64,000 nucleotides of DNA. Source: Catenulispora sp. EB89. Its GTDB lineage: Bacteria > Actinomycetota > Actinomycetes > Streptomycetales > Catenulisporaceae. Both the position numbers and the translations under genes were made by a program. This document shows positions 53,944-61,350 of the stretch, piece after piece (position 1 is the stretch's first letter; the number at the start of each line of letters is the position of its first letter). The notes beneath the pieces were generated by a model. That model made no database searches. It saw nothing but the letters and a program-made list of their open reading frames with translations, and was not told where the DNA came from. The stretch spans positions 62,001-126,000 of the forward strand of contig NZ_JBGCCU010000022.1 of assembly GCF_041261445.1 (NCBI RefSeq), read 5' to 3'.

Positions 53944-53947
53944 ATGA
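53891..53947 (+). CDS. upstream ORF 3 (18 aa)
   Basis: MSGAVLRWAKACTRVDTR, encoded by repeat unit 3; its TGA overlaps the MFS start codon as ATGA. It is the last step of the possible translational relay. Confidence 0.4.
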   Translation: MSGAVLRWAKACTRVDTR

Positions 53948-55191
53948 GCGGCGCTGTCCTGCGCTGGATCGTGGCCTACACCTGCTCGGTCGGCGGCGAC
54001 TCCGTCTACTTCGTCACCTTGTCCTGGGCCGCCTCGCGGTCGCTCGGGCCCGCGGCGGCCGGGACCGTGCTGGCCATCGGTGCGGTGCCCCGGGCGGTGC
54101 TGATGCTCGGCGGCGGTGTGGTCGCCGACCGGTTCGGGCCGTGGCGGGTGCTGATCGGCAGCGATCTCGTGCGCTGCGTGCTGGTCTCGGCGGCGGCGCC
54201 GGCGGTCGTCGGGCACGTTCGGCTGGCGGTGCTCGTGGCGCTCGCGGTCGGGTTCGGCGTCGTCGACGCGCTGTTCATGCCCGCCGTCGGAGCGCTTCCG
54301 CCGGTGTTGGTCGCGCCGGACCAGCTGGCGCGGGTGCAAGGGACGCGGGTCCTGGCGGTGCGGGCCGCGAACCTGGCCGGGCCGGTGCTGGCCGGTCTCG
54401 CGCTCGGCCTCGGCGGGGCTCCCGGGGCGTTCCTGGTGGCCGGCGCGCTGTTCGGCGCGTCGCTGGTGATGCTCATGACGCTGCGCATTTCGCGCCGCGC
54501 TGCCGTCGTAGCCGGGCCGGGACAGAGCCTGCGGAGCCAGTTCGGCGAAGGGCTGCGCTACGTCCGGCAGCACGCCGAACTGCGCCGCCTGGTGATCGTC
54601 ATCGGGCTGAGCGAGCTGTGCTTCAGCGGCCCGATCGCCGCCGCCGTGGTCATGCTGGTCGCCGAGCGGCACTGGAGCGGTGCGACGGCGGGCTGGATCC
54701 TCGGGGCGTTCAGCGTCGGCGGCGCGGCGGTCGCGGGGGTCGTGGCGGCGCTCGCCGAGCGGATCGACCGGCCGCGCCTGACGGTCGCCGGCTCGCTGGT
54801 ACTCACAGCGGTGCTGCTGCTCGTCTGGGGCGCGTTCGGACGCGTCGGCGCGGTCGCGGTGTCCGCCGTCCTCGGCGCGACCACCGGTGTGACGACGGTC
54901 GTCGCCAACGCGCGGTTGCAGACGGCGACGGCCCCGCAGTTCCTCGGCCGGGTCACGTCGGTGACGACGCTGTGCACGCTGGGTCTCAGCCCTCTGCTGT
55001 TCCCCCTGGTCGGCGTGGTGTCCGCGGCGTGGGGGAGCGGGGCGTTCTTCGCCTTGTGCGCCGTGGTGTGCGTGGTGGCCGCCGCGATCAGTTCCCGGTC
55101 TGCGCCGTCTGGGCGACCGACAACCGCTCCCGCGGATGCGCTCCCGACTCCAGCTCGTCCACGAACGCCACCGCGTAGTCCTCGGCGCTGA
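53944..55191 (+). CDS. MFS transporter
   Basis: A 415-aa 12-helix protein starting MSGAVLRWIVAYTCSVGGD. GGGVVADRFGPWRVLIGSD is the loop 2-3 motif, and PQFLGRVTSVTTL a typical late segment. It is in the same orientation as the arsR-type gene and probably controlled by it, through three micro-ORFs created by 53-bp repeats. The last 30 residues (RPTTAPADALPTPARPRTPP) are Pro/Thr/Arg-rich and are encoded over the end of the convergent oxidoreductase gene (104-nt overlap), suggesting that the native stop was lost and the frame now reads through. Confidence 0.88.
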   Translation: MSGAVLRWIVAYTCSVGGDSVYFVTLSWAASRSLGPAAAGTVLAIGAVPRAVLMLGGGVVADRFGPWRVLIGSDLVRCVLVSAAAPAVVGHVRLAVLVALAVGFGVVDALFMPAVGALPPVLVAPDQLARVQGTRVLAVRAANLAGPVLAGLALGLGGAPGAFLVAGALFGASLVMLMTLRISRRAAVVAGPGQSLRSQFGEGLRYVRQHAELRRLVIVIGLSELCFSGPIAAAVVMLVAERHWSGATAGWILGAFSVGGAAVAGVVAALAERIDRPRLTVAGSLVLTAVLLLVWGAFGRVGAVAVSAVLGATTGVTTVVANARLQTATAPQFLGRVTSVTTLCTLGLSPLLFPLVGVVSAAWGSGAFFALCAVVCVVAAAISSRSAPSGRPTTAPADALPTPARPRTPPRSPRR

Positions 55192-55747
55192 TGCTGCTCG
55201 CGTCCGGCAGGAGCTCGTCGCCGATGCCGAGGCGGAAGGCGCCGGTGCGCTCGCCGGGGCCGACTTCCGGGGCGGGAGAGATGTAGGTCCAGGTCGGCAG
55301 CGTCGGGTCGGCGCGCAGCGAGTCCAGAACGGCGGCGTGCGCCAGCGCCTCGGGCTTGTACATCGCGGGGAAGTCGGGCAGGTCGCACAGGCGGGTGTCC
55401 GGGGCCACCAGCAGGGAGCCGGCGCCGCCGACGATCACCGTGCGGGGTGCGCCGCCGGCCCGGACGCCGGACAGGAAGTCGGCGTAGAGCTGGACCAGGG
55501 GAGCGCGCGGGTCCGTGCCGTCGCGCGGCGGCACCAGGGCCGAGGCCACCACGTCGGCGCCCCTGACCAGGTCCGCGACCTGGCTCGGGTCGCTCGCGTC
55601 GCCGACCGCCGCGGTCACCTGGCCGTCGACGCCCTCCGGCGCCCGGCCCGACCGCGAGACCGCGGTGACGTTGTGTCCCCGGGACGCCGCCTCCGCGGCG
55701 ATCCGCGAGCCCATCATGCCGGTCGCGCCGAACACCACGATGTCCAC
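55088..55747 (-). CDS. NAD(P)-binding oxidoreductase (NmrA/SDR-like)
   Basis: A 219-aa Rossmann protein: MDIVVFGATGMMGSRI (motif 7-13), VTAVSRSGRAPEG, TVIVGGAGSLLV and YISPAPEVGPGERTGAFRLG match actinobacterial NAD(P)H-binding reductases. Length is normal for the family, so its C-terminus, which overlaps the MFS gene, is probably the genuine one. The ATG start at 55747 lies next to a region of gene remnants. Confidence 0.9.
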   Translation of the reverse strand: MDIVVFGATGMMGSRIAAEAASRGHNVTAVSRSGRAPEGVDGQVTAAVGDASDPSQVADLVRGADVVASALVPPRDGTDPRAPLVQLYADFLSGVRAGGAPRTVIVGGAGSLLVAPDTRLCDLPDFPAMYKPEALAHAAVLDSLRADPTLPTWTYISPAPEVGPGERTGAFRLGIGDELLPDASSISAEDYAVAFVDELESGAHPRERLSVAQTAQTGN

Positions 55748-55835
55748 AGCAACTCCCTATCGAACGTCCGTTCCATGGCATGTCCCGTGCCTTCTCAATT
55801 GGACATCGGCGCTGCTCGCGGTGCCACCGCGATTG

Positions 55836-55898
55836 CTGCCGGACTGGCTCCCCCCGGAGATCGACCAGACCAAGCCCCATCCCGCCCGGATGTACGAC
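55836..55898 (+). pseudogene. fragment of a PF04672-type methyltransferase gene
   Basis: LPDWLPPEIDQTKPHPARMY plus D matches the N-terminal block LPDWTPPDIDRSKAHPARIY of the intact methyltransferase at 52199-53041. The family sequence stops right after it (DPDDRGANPGG...), so only about 21 codons survive. No valid start precedes it. Confidence 0.8.
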
Positions 55899-55968
55899 CC
55901 GGACGACCGTGGCGCGAACCCGGGAGGGCTTCAATTTGGCTGGCAGCCCTGACGCCGGCCCCCGGGAC

Positions 55969-56157
55969 CTAATTTTCTGACGCCCCCGCGAGTCGCAACC
56001 TCAGCAGAGTGGTGCTCGAGACGGGCAGCCGTTTGAAGACCAGTTCGGCGTGGTTGAGCGGGGCTTCCAGGCCGTCCCGGTGCTTCCCGCCGATGACGTC
56101 GAGGACGATGTCGTACGGGTCGTGGTCGGCGAATTCCTTGATGACTACTGCCTTCAC
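55969..56157 (-). pseudogene. remnant of a zinc-binding alcohol dehydrogenase/quinone reductase gene with internal deletion
   Basis: A 62-codon frame joins two distant parts of the MDR enzyme: MKAVVIKEFA is the usual N-terminus, and DPYDIVLDVIGGKH comes from the cofactor-domain region normally more than 150 residues later, followed by LNHAELVFKRLPVSSTTLLR. An in-frame internal deletion and C-terminal loss explain it. It cannot form the fold. Confidence 0.75.
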
Positions 56158-56187
56158 GACTGTTCCATTCAGGGAAGGGGCGCAGGA

Positions 56188-56812
56188 CTACCGCGCGGGG
56201 TTGTTCGAGTTCTTGAGGTCGGCCACCAACTGGCGGGCCAGGTGGGTGGCGGAGGCGGGGTTTTGGCCGGTGTAGACATTGCGGTCGACGACGGTGAACG
56301 GCCGCAGCGGGATGCGACCCTTTTCATAGACGGCGCCGTCTGCGCGCAGCCGGTCTTCGAGCAGCCACTGGGCTCTGCGGCCGAAGCTGTTGAGCTTCTC
56401 CTCGAAGTTCGACAGTGCCGTCATCCGGTAGCCGTCGAAGGGCCAGGTGCCGTCGGCGTTCCTCGCGGCGAACGTCGCGGCGGGCCCGTGGCACAGCAGC
56501 GCCAGTGGCTTGCCGAAGTGCAGGGCCGCGGTGAGCAGCGCGCCGGACACCGGGTCGGTCGCCAGGTCCTCCATGGGGCCGTGGCCGCCGGGGTAGAAGA
56601 CGAGGTCGAAGTCGGCCGGGTCCGTGCCGGCCAGTACCTCGGGCTGGTCCAGCCGGGGTTTGATCGTGGCGAGGTATTTGGCGACCTCGCGCAGGGTGGT
56701 CGGCCAGCCGGCGGTGAACGACATGGACAGTTTGTCCAGCGTCGGGGTCTTCCCCTCCGGGGTGGCGATCGTGATGTCCCACCCGGTCTCGGTGAAGATC
56801 TTGTGCGGCATC
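56188..56812 (-). CDS. type 1 glutamine amidotransferase domain protein (DJ-1/PfpI), N-terminus altered
   Basis: From the ATG at 56812 the product is 207 aa. DITIATPEGKTPTLDKLSMS, DFDLVFYPGGHGPMEDLA and the nucleophile elbow LALLCHGPAATF (Cys) mark a DJ-1/Hsp31-like protein acting on glyoxal-type damage or as a peptidase. Family similarity extends upstream of the ATG (HPSGYWGEELAMPH, to about 56847), but the expected first strand (MxKKVLIVLTS-type) is absent and replaced by unrelated Pro/Arg-rich sequence up to an ATG at 56964. The 5' end is therefore probably truncated and the gene may be inactive. Confidence 0.65.
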
Positions 56813-56954
56813 GCCAACTCCTCGCCCCAGTAGCCCGAGGGGTGGTGACGGCCCGGCCGTGGAGCCGTGGCCGGCGGAGTTGACCGCTGACCTTCGATCC
56901 CTTGAGACTTGTCGCGGCTTGTCAGGGTGGGGTCACGGTCAAAAGGGGGTCGGT

Positions 56955-59591
56955 ATGCGTGCACGCCGGATCACGACCATGTCGATATCAGCGCTCTCCA
57001 TCGCGGCGCTGGGCGCGCCGATGGCGGCTGCCGCCGACGCCGATCCGACCGCGCCGGTGACGCTTCGCGTGGGTTTCACCGGCACGTGCTCCGACGCCGC
57101 GCCGCGCGCCGACGGTGCTCTGTACTGCACGCTCGCCGGTGCGACCGCCGCCGCCCAGCCCGGCGACTCGGTGCTGGTCGGAAAACTCGGAGCGACGGAC
57201 AAGATCGCCGGCTCGGGCGCACCGGGCAAACCGATCACGGTCTTCAGCCATTACACCGACCAGACGTTCACCGACAACAGCTGGCAGACCGTGGTGAGCG
57301 TCACCGGGCAGCACGACGTCGTGGTCCGTGACATCCGGCTGGGCGGCCTGGACGCCTCCGGCTCGTCGGCGCTGACCGTGAACCACGTCCTGGTCACGCC
57401 GCACTACTTCGTCTCCGGCGACAACGACTCGGCTCCCTTCGCGATACGGCTTTCCGCGACGACTGACTCGACCATCACCGACAGCCACGTCGAGCCTGAC
57501 AACAGCGATGGCACCAACCTGACAGTGGGCATCCTCGTCGAGAACGGGTCGGACCGCACGACGGTCAGCGGCACGATCATCGGCGACGTCTATGGAACCG
57601 GTGTCCAGGTCACCGACTCGAAAGACGTGCGCCTCGTCTCGGACACGGCCGCCGGCAACATCGCCGACGTCGTCCTGTCCGGAGCCTCGACCGGCGCCGT
57701 GGTCGAGAACGACATCCTCGCCGACGGCGACCCCCAGCCGGCCCTCACCGTGGCCGCCACGGCGATCGCCAACACGCTGGTGGGACACAACCTTTTCGGC
57801 AGCACTGATCGGACGACGTCGGTTCTTTGGGGAACCAGTGCGTACGCGACCGGCCAAGCTTTCGACACCGCGCATCTGGGGTCGGCGGACCTGGACGGTG
57901 CGGCGCAGCTCGACACCTCCAACGACCCGGACTGGCCGGCCACGCCCCAGGAGTACTTCGTCGCGCCTTCCTACGGGCTGACCTGGAATTCCCCGGCGAT
58001 CGACTCGGCCGACGCGGCCGCCCCCGGTGAGCCGGCCGTCGACCGGGTCGACGACCCCGACGTGACGGACACCGGATCCGGACCGGTCGGCTACGCCGAC
58101 CGCGGCGCCCGCGAGTTCACGGGCATGCAGACCAGGCCGTTCACCGCCACCGCGGCGCTGGGACTGTCACCGCAGAACTACTTGGACGCCACCGTGTCCA
58201 CCGACGGGATGTTCCAGTGGTCCGGCCCGGTGTCAGCCCTTTATTCCTACGGCGACGGATCCGCCCCGACGAGTCAGAGCACTCACCACTACCCCGCAGC
58301 CGGGACCTACCACGGCACCGTGACGTTCACTGGCGAGAAGGGTGAGACGGCGACAGCGAGTTTCACCGCCTCCCCGGCCCCCACCAAGGTGACGCCGGTG
58401 GTGTCGTCCTTCCAGCCGAACGCCAACGATCCGCACGTGGTCACGATCAACGCTTCCTGGGGACCGGGCGCGACATACGACTTCGAATTCGGTGACGGGC
58501 AGTCGGACAAGGACAACGGCTCCGGAATCTCCGACCACTACTACGCGGCATCCGGCACCTACACCGTCACTGTCACGGTCCGCGACCAGAACGGCTGGAC
58601 AGGCACCGCGTCCAAGCAGGTGACCGTCACCATCCCCGGCGAGGCGCCACCGCCGTCGGCCGGAGCGGGCGGGACCGTCACCCGCGTGGGCGGCCGGGAC
58701 CGCTACGAGACCGCGATCGACGCCTCACTCCGCCAGTTCCCCGGCGGCACTGCGAAGGCCGTCGTCCTGGCCCGCGGCGACGCGTTCGCCGACGCGCTGG
58801 CCGGCGGACCGCTGGCCGCACGCGTCGGCGGCCCGCTGCTGCTGACCGACCCCAAGAACCTCGGCACGCCTACCGCGGCGGAGATCGACCGGGCCCTCGG
58901 CCGCGACCATTCCCGGACCGTCTACCTCCTGGGCGGGGAGTCGGCGATCAGCCCGGCGGTTGAGAAGCAGGTGCGTGCGCTCGGCTACCGGATCGTTCGT
59001 TACGGCGGCGCGAGCCGGTTCGACACCGCGCTGAAGATCGCGCAGGACGGCATGGGCGCCACGGCCACGGTCGTGGTGGCCCGCGGCGACGACTTCGCCG
59101 ACGCGCTGGCGGCCGGACCGCTCGCGGCCAACCGCGGCGCCGTGCTGGTGCTCTCGGACAAGAACCGCATGGATCCGGCCACGGCTGCCTTCGTGCAGGC
59201 CCACCAGACCGTGATCGCGGTCGGCGGGCCGGCTTGGGACGCCGTGGCGAAGCAGGTCCCTGCCGGGGGCAGGCAGATCGAGACTGCCGTCGGCAACGAC
59301 CGTTACGCCACAGCGGCAAACACCGTTCGGCTTTTCCATTTGAGCGCCGTGACCCTGTTCGGTGTGGCGACCGGTACGACTTTCCCGGACGCCCTGTCCG
59401 GCGGCGCGCTGATGGCCGCCGCCGGACAGCCGCTGCTGCTCACGGACCCGCACGCGCTGCCGGCCGACACCGCCCACGAGCTGACCGTCGACGGGAAGCG
59501 CACGGAGAACGTCACCCTGTTCGGCGGGCAGGCGGCGATCTCCGACTTCGTCGAGGAGCAGATCGCCGCATTGGTGGAGCCGCGCCCCTGA
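56955..59591 (+). CDS. secreted cell-wall-binding-repeat protein with beta-helix and PKD domains
   Basis: An 878-aa exported protein. A signal peptide (MRARRITTMSISALSIAALG, cleavage near AAADA) is followed by a right-handed beta-helix region (about 60-330, with DSTITDSHVEPDNSDG and DRTTVSGTIIGDVYGTGVQV), two PKD-like domains (about 400-555; YSYGDGSAP and YDFEFGDGQSD) and three CW_binding_2 repeats starting near 575 (VGGRDRYETAIDAS), 677 (YGGASRFDTALKIA) and 772 (AVGNDRYATAANTV). The repeats attach proteins to cell-wall polymers. The beta-helix suggests polysaccharide binding or cleavage. ATG 56955 has AAAAGGGGG upstream. Confidence 0.92.
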   Translation: MRARRITTMSISALSIAALGAPMAAAADADPTAPVTLRVGFTGTCSDAAPRADGALYCTLAGATAAAQPGDSVLVGKLGATDKIAGSGAPGKPITVFSHYTDQTFTDNSWQTVVSVTGQHDVVVRDIRLGGLDASGSSALTVNHVLVTPHYFVSGDNDSAPFAIRLSATTDSTITDSHVEPDNSDGTNLTVGILVENGSDRTTVSGTIIGDVYGTGVQVTDSKDVRLVSDTAAGNIADVVLSGASTGAVVENDILADGDPQPALTVAATAIANTLVGHNLFGSTDRTTSVLWGTSAYATGQAFDTAHLGSADLDGAAQLDTSNDPDWPATPQEYFVAPSYGLTWNSPAIDSADAAAPGEPAVDRVDDPDVTDTGSGPVGYADRGAREFTGMQTRPFTATAALGLSPQNYLDATVSTDGMFQWSGPVSALYSYGDGSAPTSQSTHHYPAAGTYHGTVTFTGEKGETATASFTASPAPTKVTPVVSSFQPNANDPHVVTINASWGPGATYDFEFGDGQSDKDNGSGISDHYYAASGTYTVTVTVRDQNGWTGTASKQVTVTIPGEAPPPSAGAGGTVTRVGGRDRYETAIDASLRQFPGGTAKAVVLARGDAFADALAGGPLAARVGGPLLLTDPKNLGTPTAAEIDRALGRDHSRTVYLLGGESAISPAVEKQVRALGYRIVRYGGASRFDTALKIAQDGMGATATVVVARGDDFADALAAGPLAANRGAVLVLSDKNRMDPATAAFVQAHQTVIAVGGPAWDAVAKQVPAGGRQIETAVGNDRYATAANTVRLFHLSAVTLFGVATGTTFPDALSGGALMAAAGQPLLLTDPHALPADTAHELTVDGKRTENVTLFGGQAAISDFVEEQIAALVEPRP

Positions 59592-59706
59592 CGCTGCCTC
59601 AAGGAGGTCCGGCGATCAGGGCTGGTCGAAGAACCCGGGCACGCCGAACGCGACCTCTGCGTTCCTGCGGGGCTCGGAAATGCGGATAGGTTGGCTGACC
59701 TGCGGT

Positions 59707-59906
59707 TCAGGCGGCAATCTGGTACTCGTGGGTGAGTCCGCCGAGGATGGCCTTCCGGTGGATCCGGTAGTCCGCGAGGTTGACCGGGGCTGGCGGCCCG
59801 GTCTCGGCTTGGGCCGGGGTCGACTGGCCGAGTGCACGGTGCGGCCTGGCCTCGTTTCGGTGTGCCGGATAGCTGGTCAGGGTCCGGCGCAGGTGTTCTT
59901 CGTTGA
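59707..59906 (-). pseudogene. C-terminal fragment of an IS transposase (integrase core)
   Basis: On the minus strand a 66-codon frame ends HRNEARPHRALGQSTPAQAE, then PVNLADYRIHRKAILGGLTH and EYQIAA before the stop. This is the tail of an rve-type transposase of actinobacterial insertion sequences. No inverted repeats or upstream catalytic domain remain, so it is a scar of an old insertion. Confidence 0.8.
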
Positions 59907-60011
59907 CGTCACGATGCGGATTCCCTCATCGAACACCGCGTCGAACCCGCGGACACGCCGATCCCGACCATGCTGCCGACTACCTGCTCGTCGTCCGTGA
60001 CGGCATAGCCA

Positions 60012-60146
60012 TCAAGCCATCAGCGGCGCACTCGGTGACACGGCGTCGCTGCGCGACGCCCGCACGACCGCGTACCCGGCGGCGTCCAGCGCGGCGGCGA
60101 CAGCACCGCCGAGAGTTCCACTCGCACGGACAACGATGATTTTCAT
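60012..60146 (-). pseudogene. N-terminal fragment of a short-chain dehydrogenase
   Basis: MKIIVVRASGTLGGAVAAAL followed by DAAGYAVVRASRSDAVSPS is the first beta-alpha-beta unit of an SDR (glycine motif ASGTLGG), then a stop after 44 codons. The remaining 150 or more residues are absent. Too short to be functional. Confidence 0.7.
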
Positions 60147-60181
60147 CGTGCCATTGCCGCCCGCGCGTATCGGCGTCCGGC

Positions 60182-60433
60182 TCAGACGACGATGCCCGCG
60201 ACGATGGCGATGACACCGGCCAGCACCAGGAAGGCGCCCAGGACTAAGCGGGTCTCCTTGCTGAGCTCGTGGTGTGCGTCGTCGTCGCGGTAGCGCCACT
60301 TCCCTTCGCCGACCGAGTACTGCCAACTGCGCTTCGGCGTAAACCGGCCGCCGAAGCTGGTACCGACGAAGCCGCTCCCCACCAGGCATCCCACGACAAT
60401 CAGCAGGCTTCCGAGATAGATCCCCGTGATCAC
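60182..60433 (-). CDS. small two-helix membrane protein
   Basis: An 83-aa hypothetical protein with hydrophobic helices at about 5-26 (IYLGSLLIVVGCLVGSGFVG) and 62-83 (LVLGAFLVLAGVIAIVAGIV). The linking segment is polar (YSVGEGKWRYRDDDAHHELS). The GTG start is chosen because a TACTGT hexamer lies exactly 6 nt upstream (leaderless). It is the only apparently intact gene in the surrounding remnant zone. Function unknown. Confidence 0.65.
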   Translation of the reverse strand: MITGIYLGSLLIVVGCLVGSGFVGTSFGGRFTPKRSWQYSVGEGKWRYRDDDAHHELSKETRLVLGAFLVLAGVIAIVAGIVV

Positions 60434-61350
60434 CACTCCACAGTACGCGCGAGTCGCCCCGGCTACTAGGCCATCGGAGCGAATCTGCGGCATCCGGCGC
60501 GGAGAGTGGGACAAAGCCCTGTCACGAGCCCGCTGAGCAGGGTCGCCATGCTGGTCGCGGCGGTTGTGCTGGCCGCGTGGGCGGGTCGGAGAGCACGCAC
60601 CATCCCGTGTCCCGGCCGACACCGACCGCTGCTGTGAGCGTGCCGCTGCATCTTCGGGTGCTGTCTCGCCCGGCGCCTGAACCGGCGCCGCCGCCTGCGC
60701 CGGTCGTCGATCCGGAGACGCTTCCGCAGACGCTCTGGGGAACGTCGCCGGCGACTACGACTACCGCCTGCTCGGGTACTTCGACCTGGACGTGCACGCC
60801 GCGCACCGGCTGCTCGGCACGGGTGCGCAGCGCGCTCGGCTGGTCGGGAACTGTTGCGGCGTCTGAGACTCCCATCTTGGCGATGAACTGCAAGACGTGC
60901 CTGACGCCGCACGCACCTAACGGGCGAGAGAAGCAGCATCATCACCTTCTTGAACCACGTCCTGCAGCGCCACCGCCGCGACGAGCGCGGCGCAGAGCAC
61001 CTCTGTCAGTGAGCTGATGCGCCGTCTTCCCGAGCGCCGGCCCGGGGGAGATGCGGCTGAGTCGGACGAACCATGTCTGAACCTTGACATCGGCCGAAAC
61101 CCTTCGAGGAAAGGGCGAACGCCCACACCCCACCGGTGATCACACACCGCCGACCGTCGAAGGTAACTGCGGCGGGATGACACACGCACGACAATCACCC
61201 GTTGATCGCTTCAAATCACTGGCTGTTCGCATCAAAACACCGACCGGGCCGCTGGTTGGCCCCCTGACCCGTGGTTAGAGTGCGCGCTGAGTCTGTTCCG
61301 GATCATGAAGCGGCACGGTCTGCGGCCGTGCGCGGTCTTTGGGGGATTGG
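60434..61350. other. 917-bp region without a supportable gene
   Basis: Open frames here have no recognisable domain, no ribosome sites and mixed codon bias. A plus-strand stretch ending at 60866 (DYDYRLLGYFDLDVHAAHRL) has a protein-like composition and may be a gene remnant. The segment 61120-61300 is visibly AT-richer and precedes the SpvB/RHS gene, so it probably contains that gene's promoter. Confidence 0.5.
60440..60445 (-). promoter_or_regulatory. candidate -10 element for leaderless small membrane gene
   Basis: TACTGT on the minus strand, 6 nt before the GTG at 60433. It has the same sequence and spacing as the candidate element before the histidine kinase gene. Confidence 0.4.

Noticed and set aside
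60577-61017. 146-codon plus-strand frame in the remnant zone
   Set aside because: Thr/Pro/Arg-rich, no domain, no ribosome site and overlapping equally long minus-strand frames.
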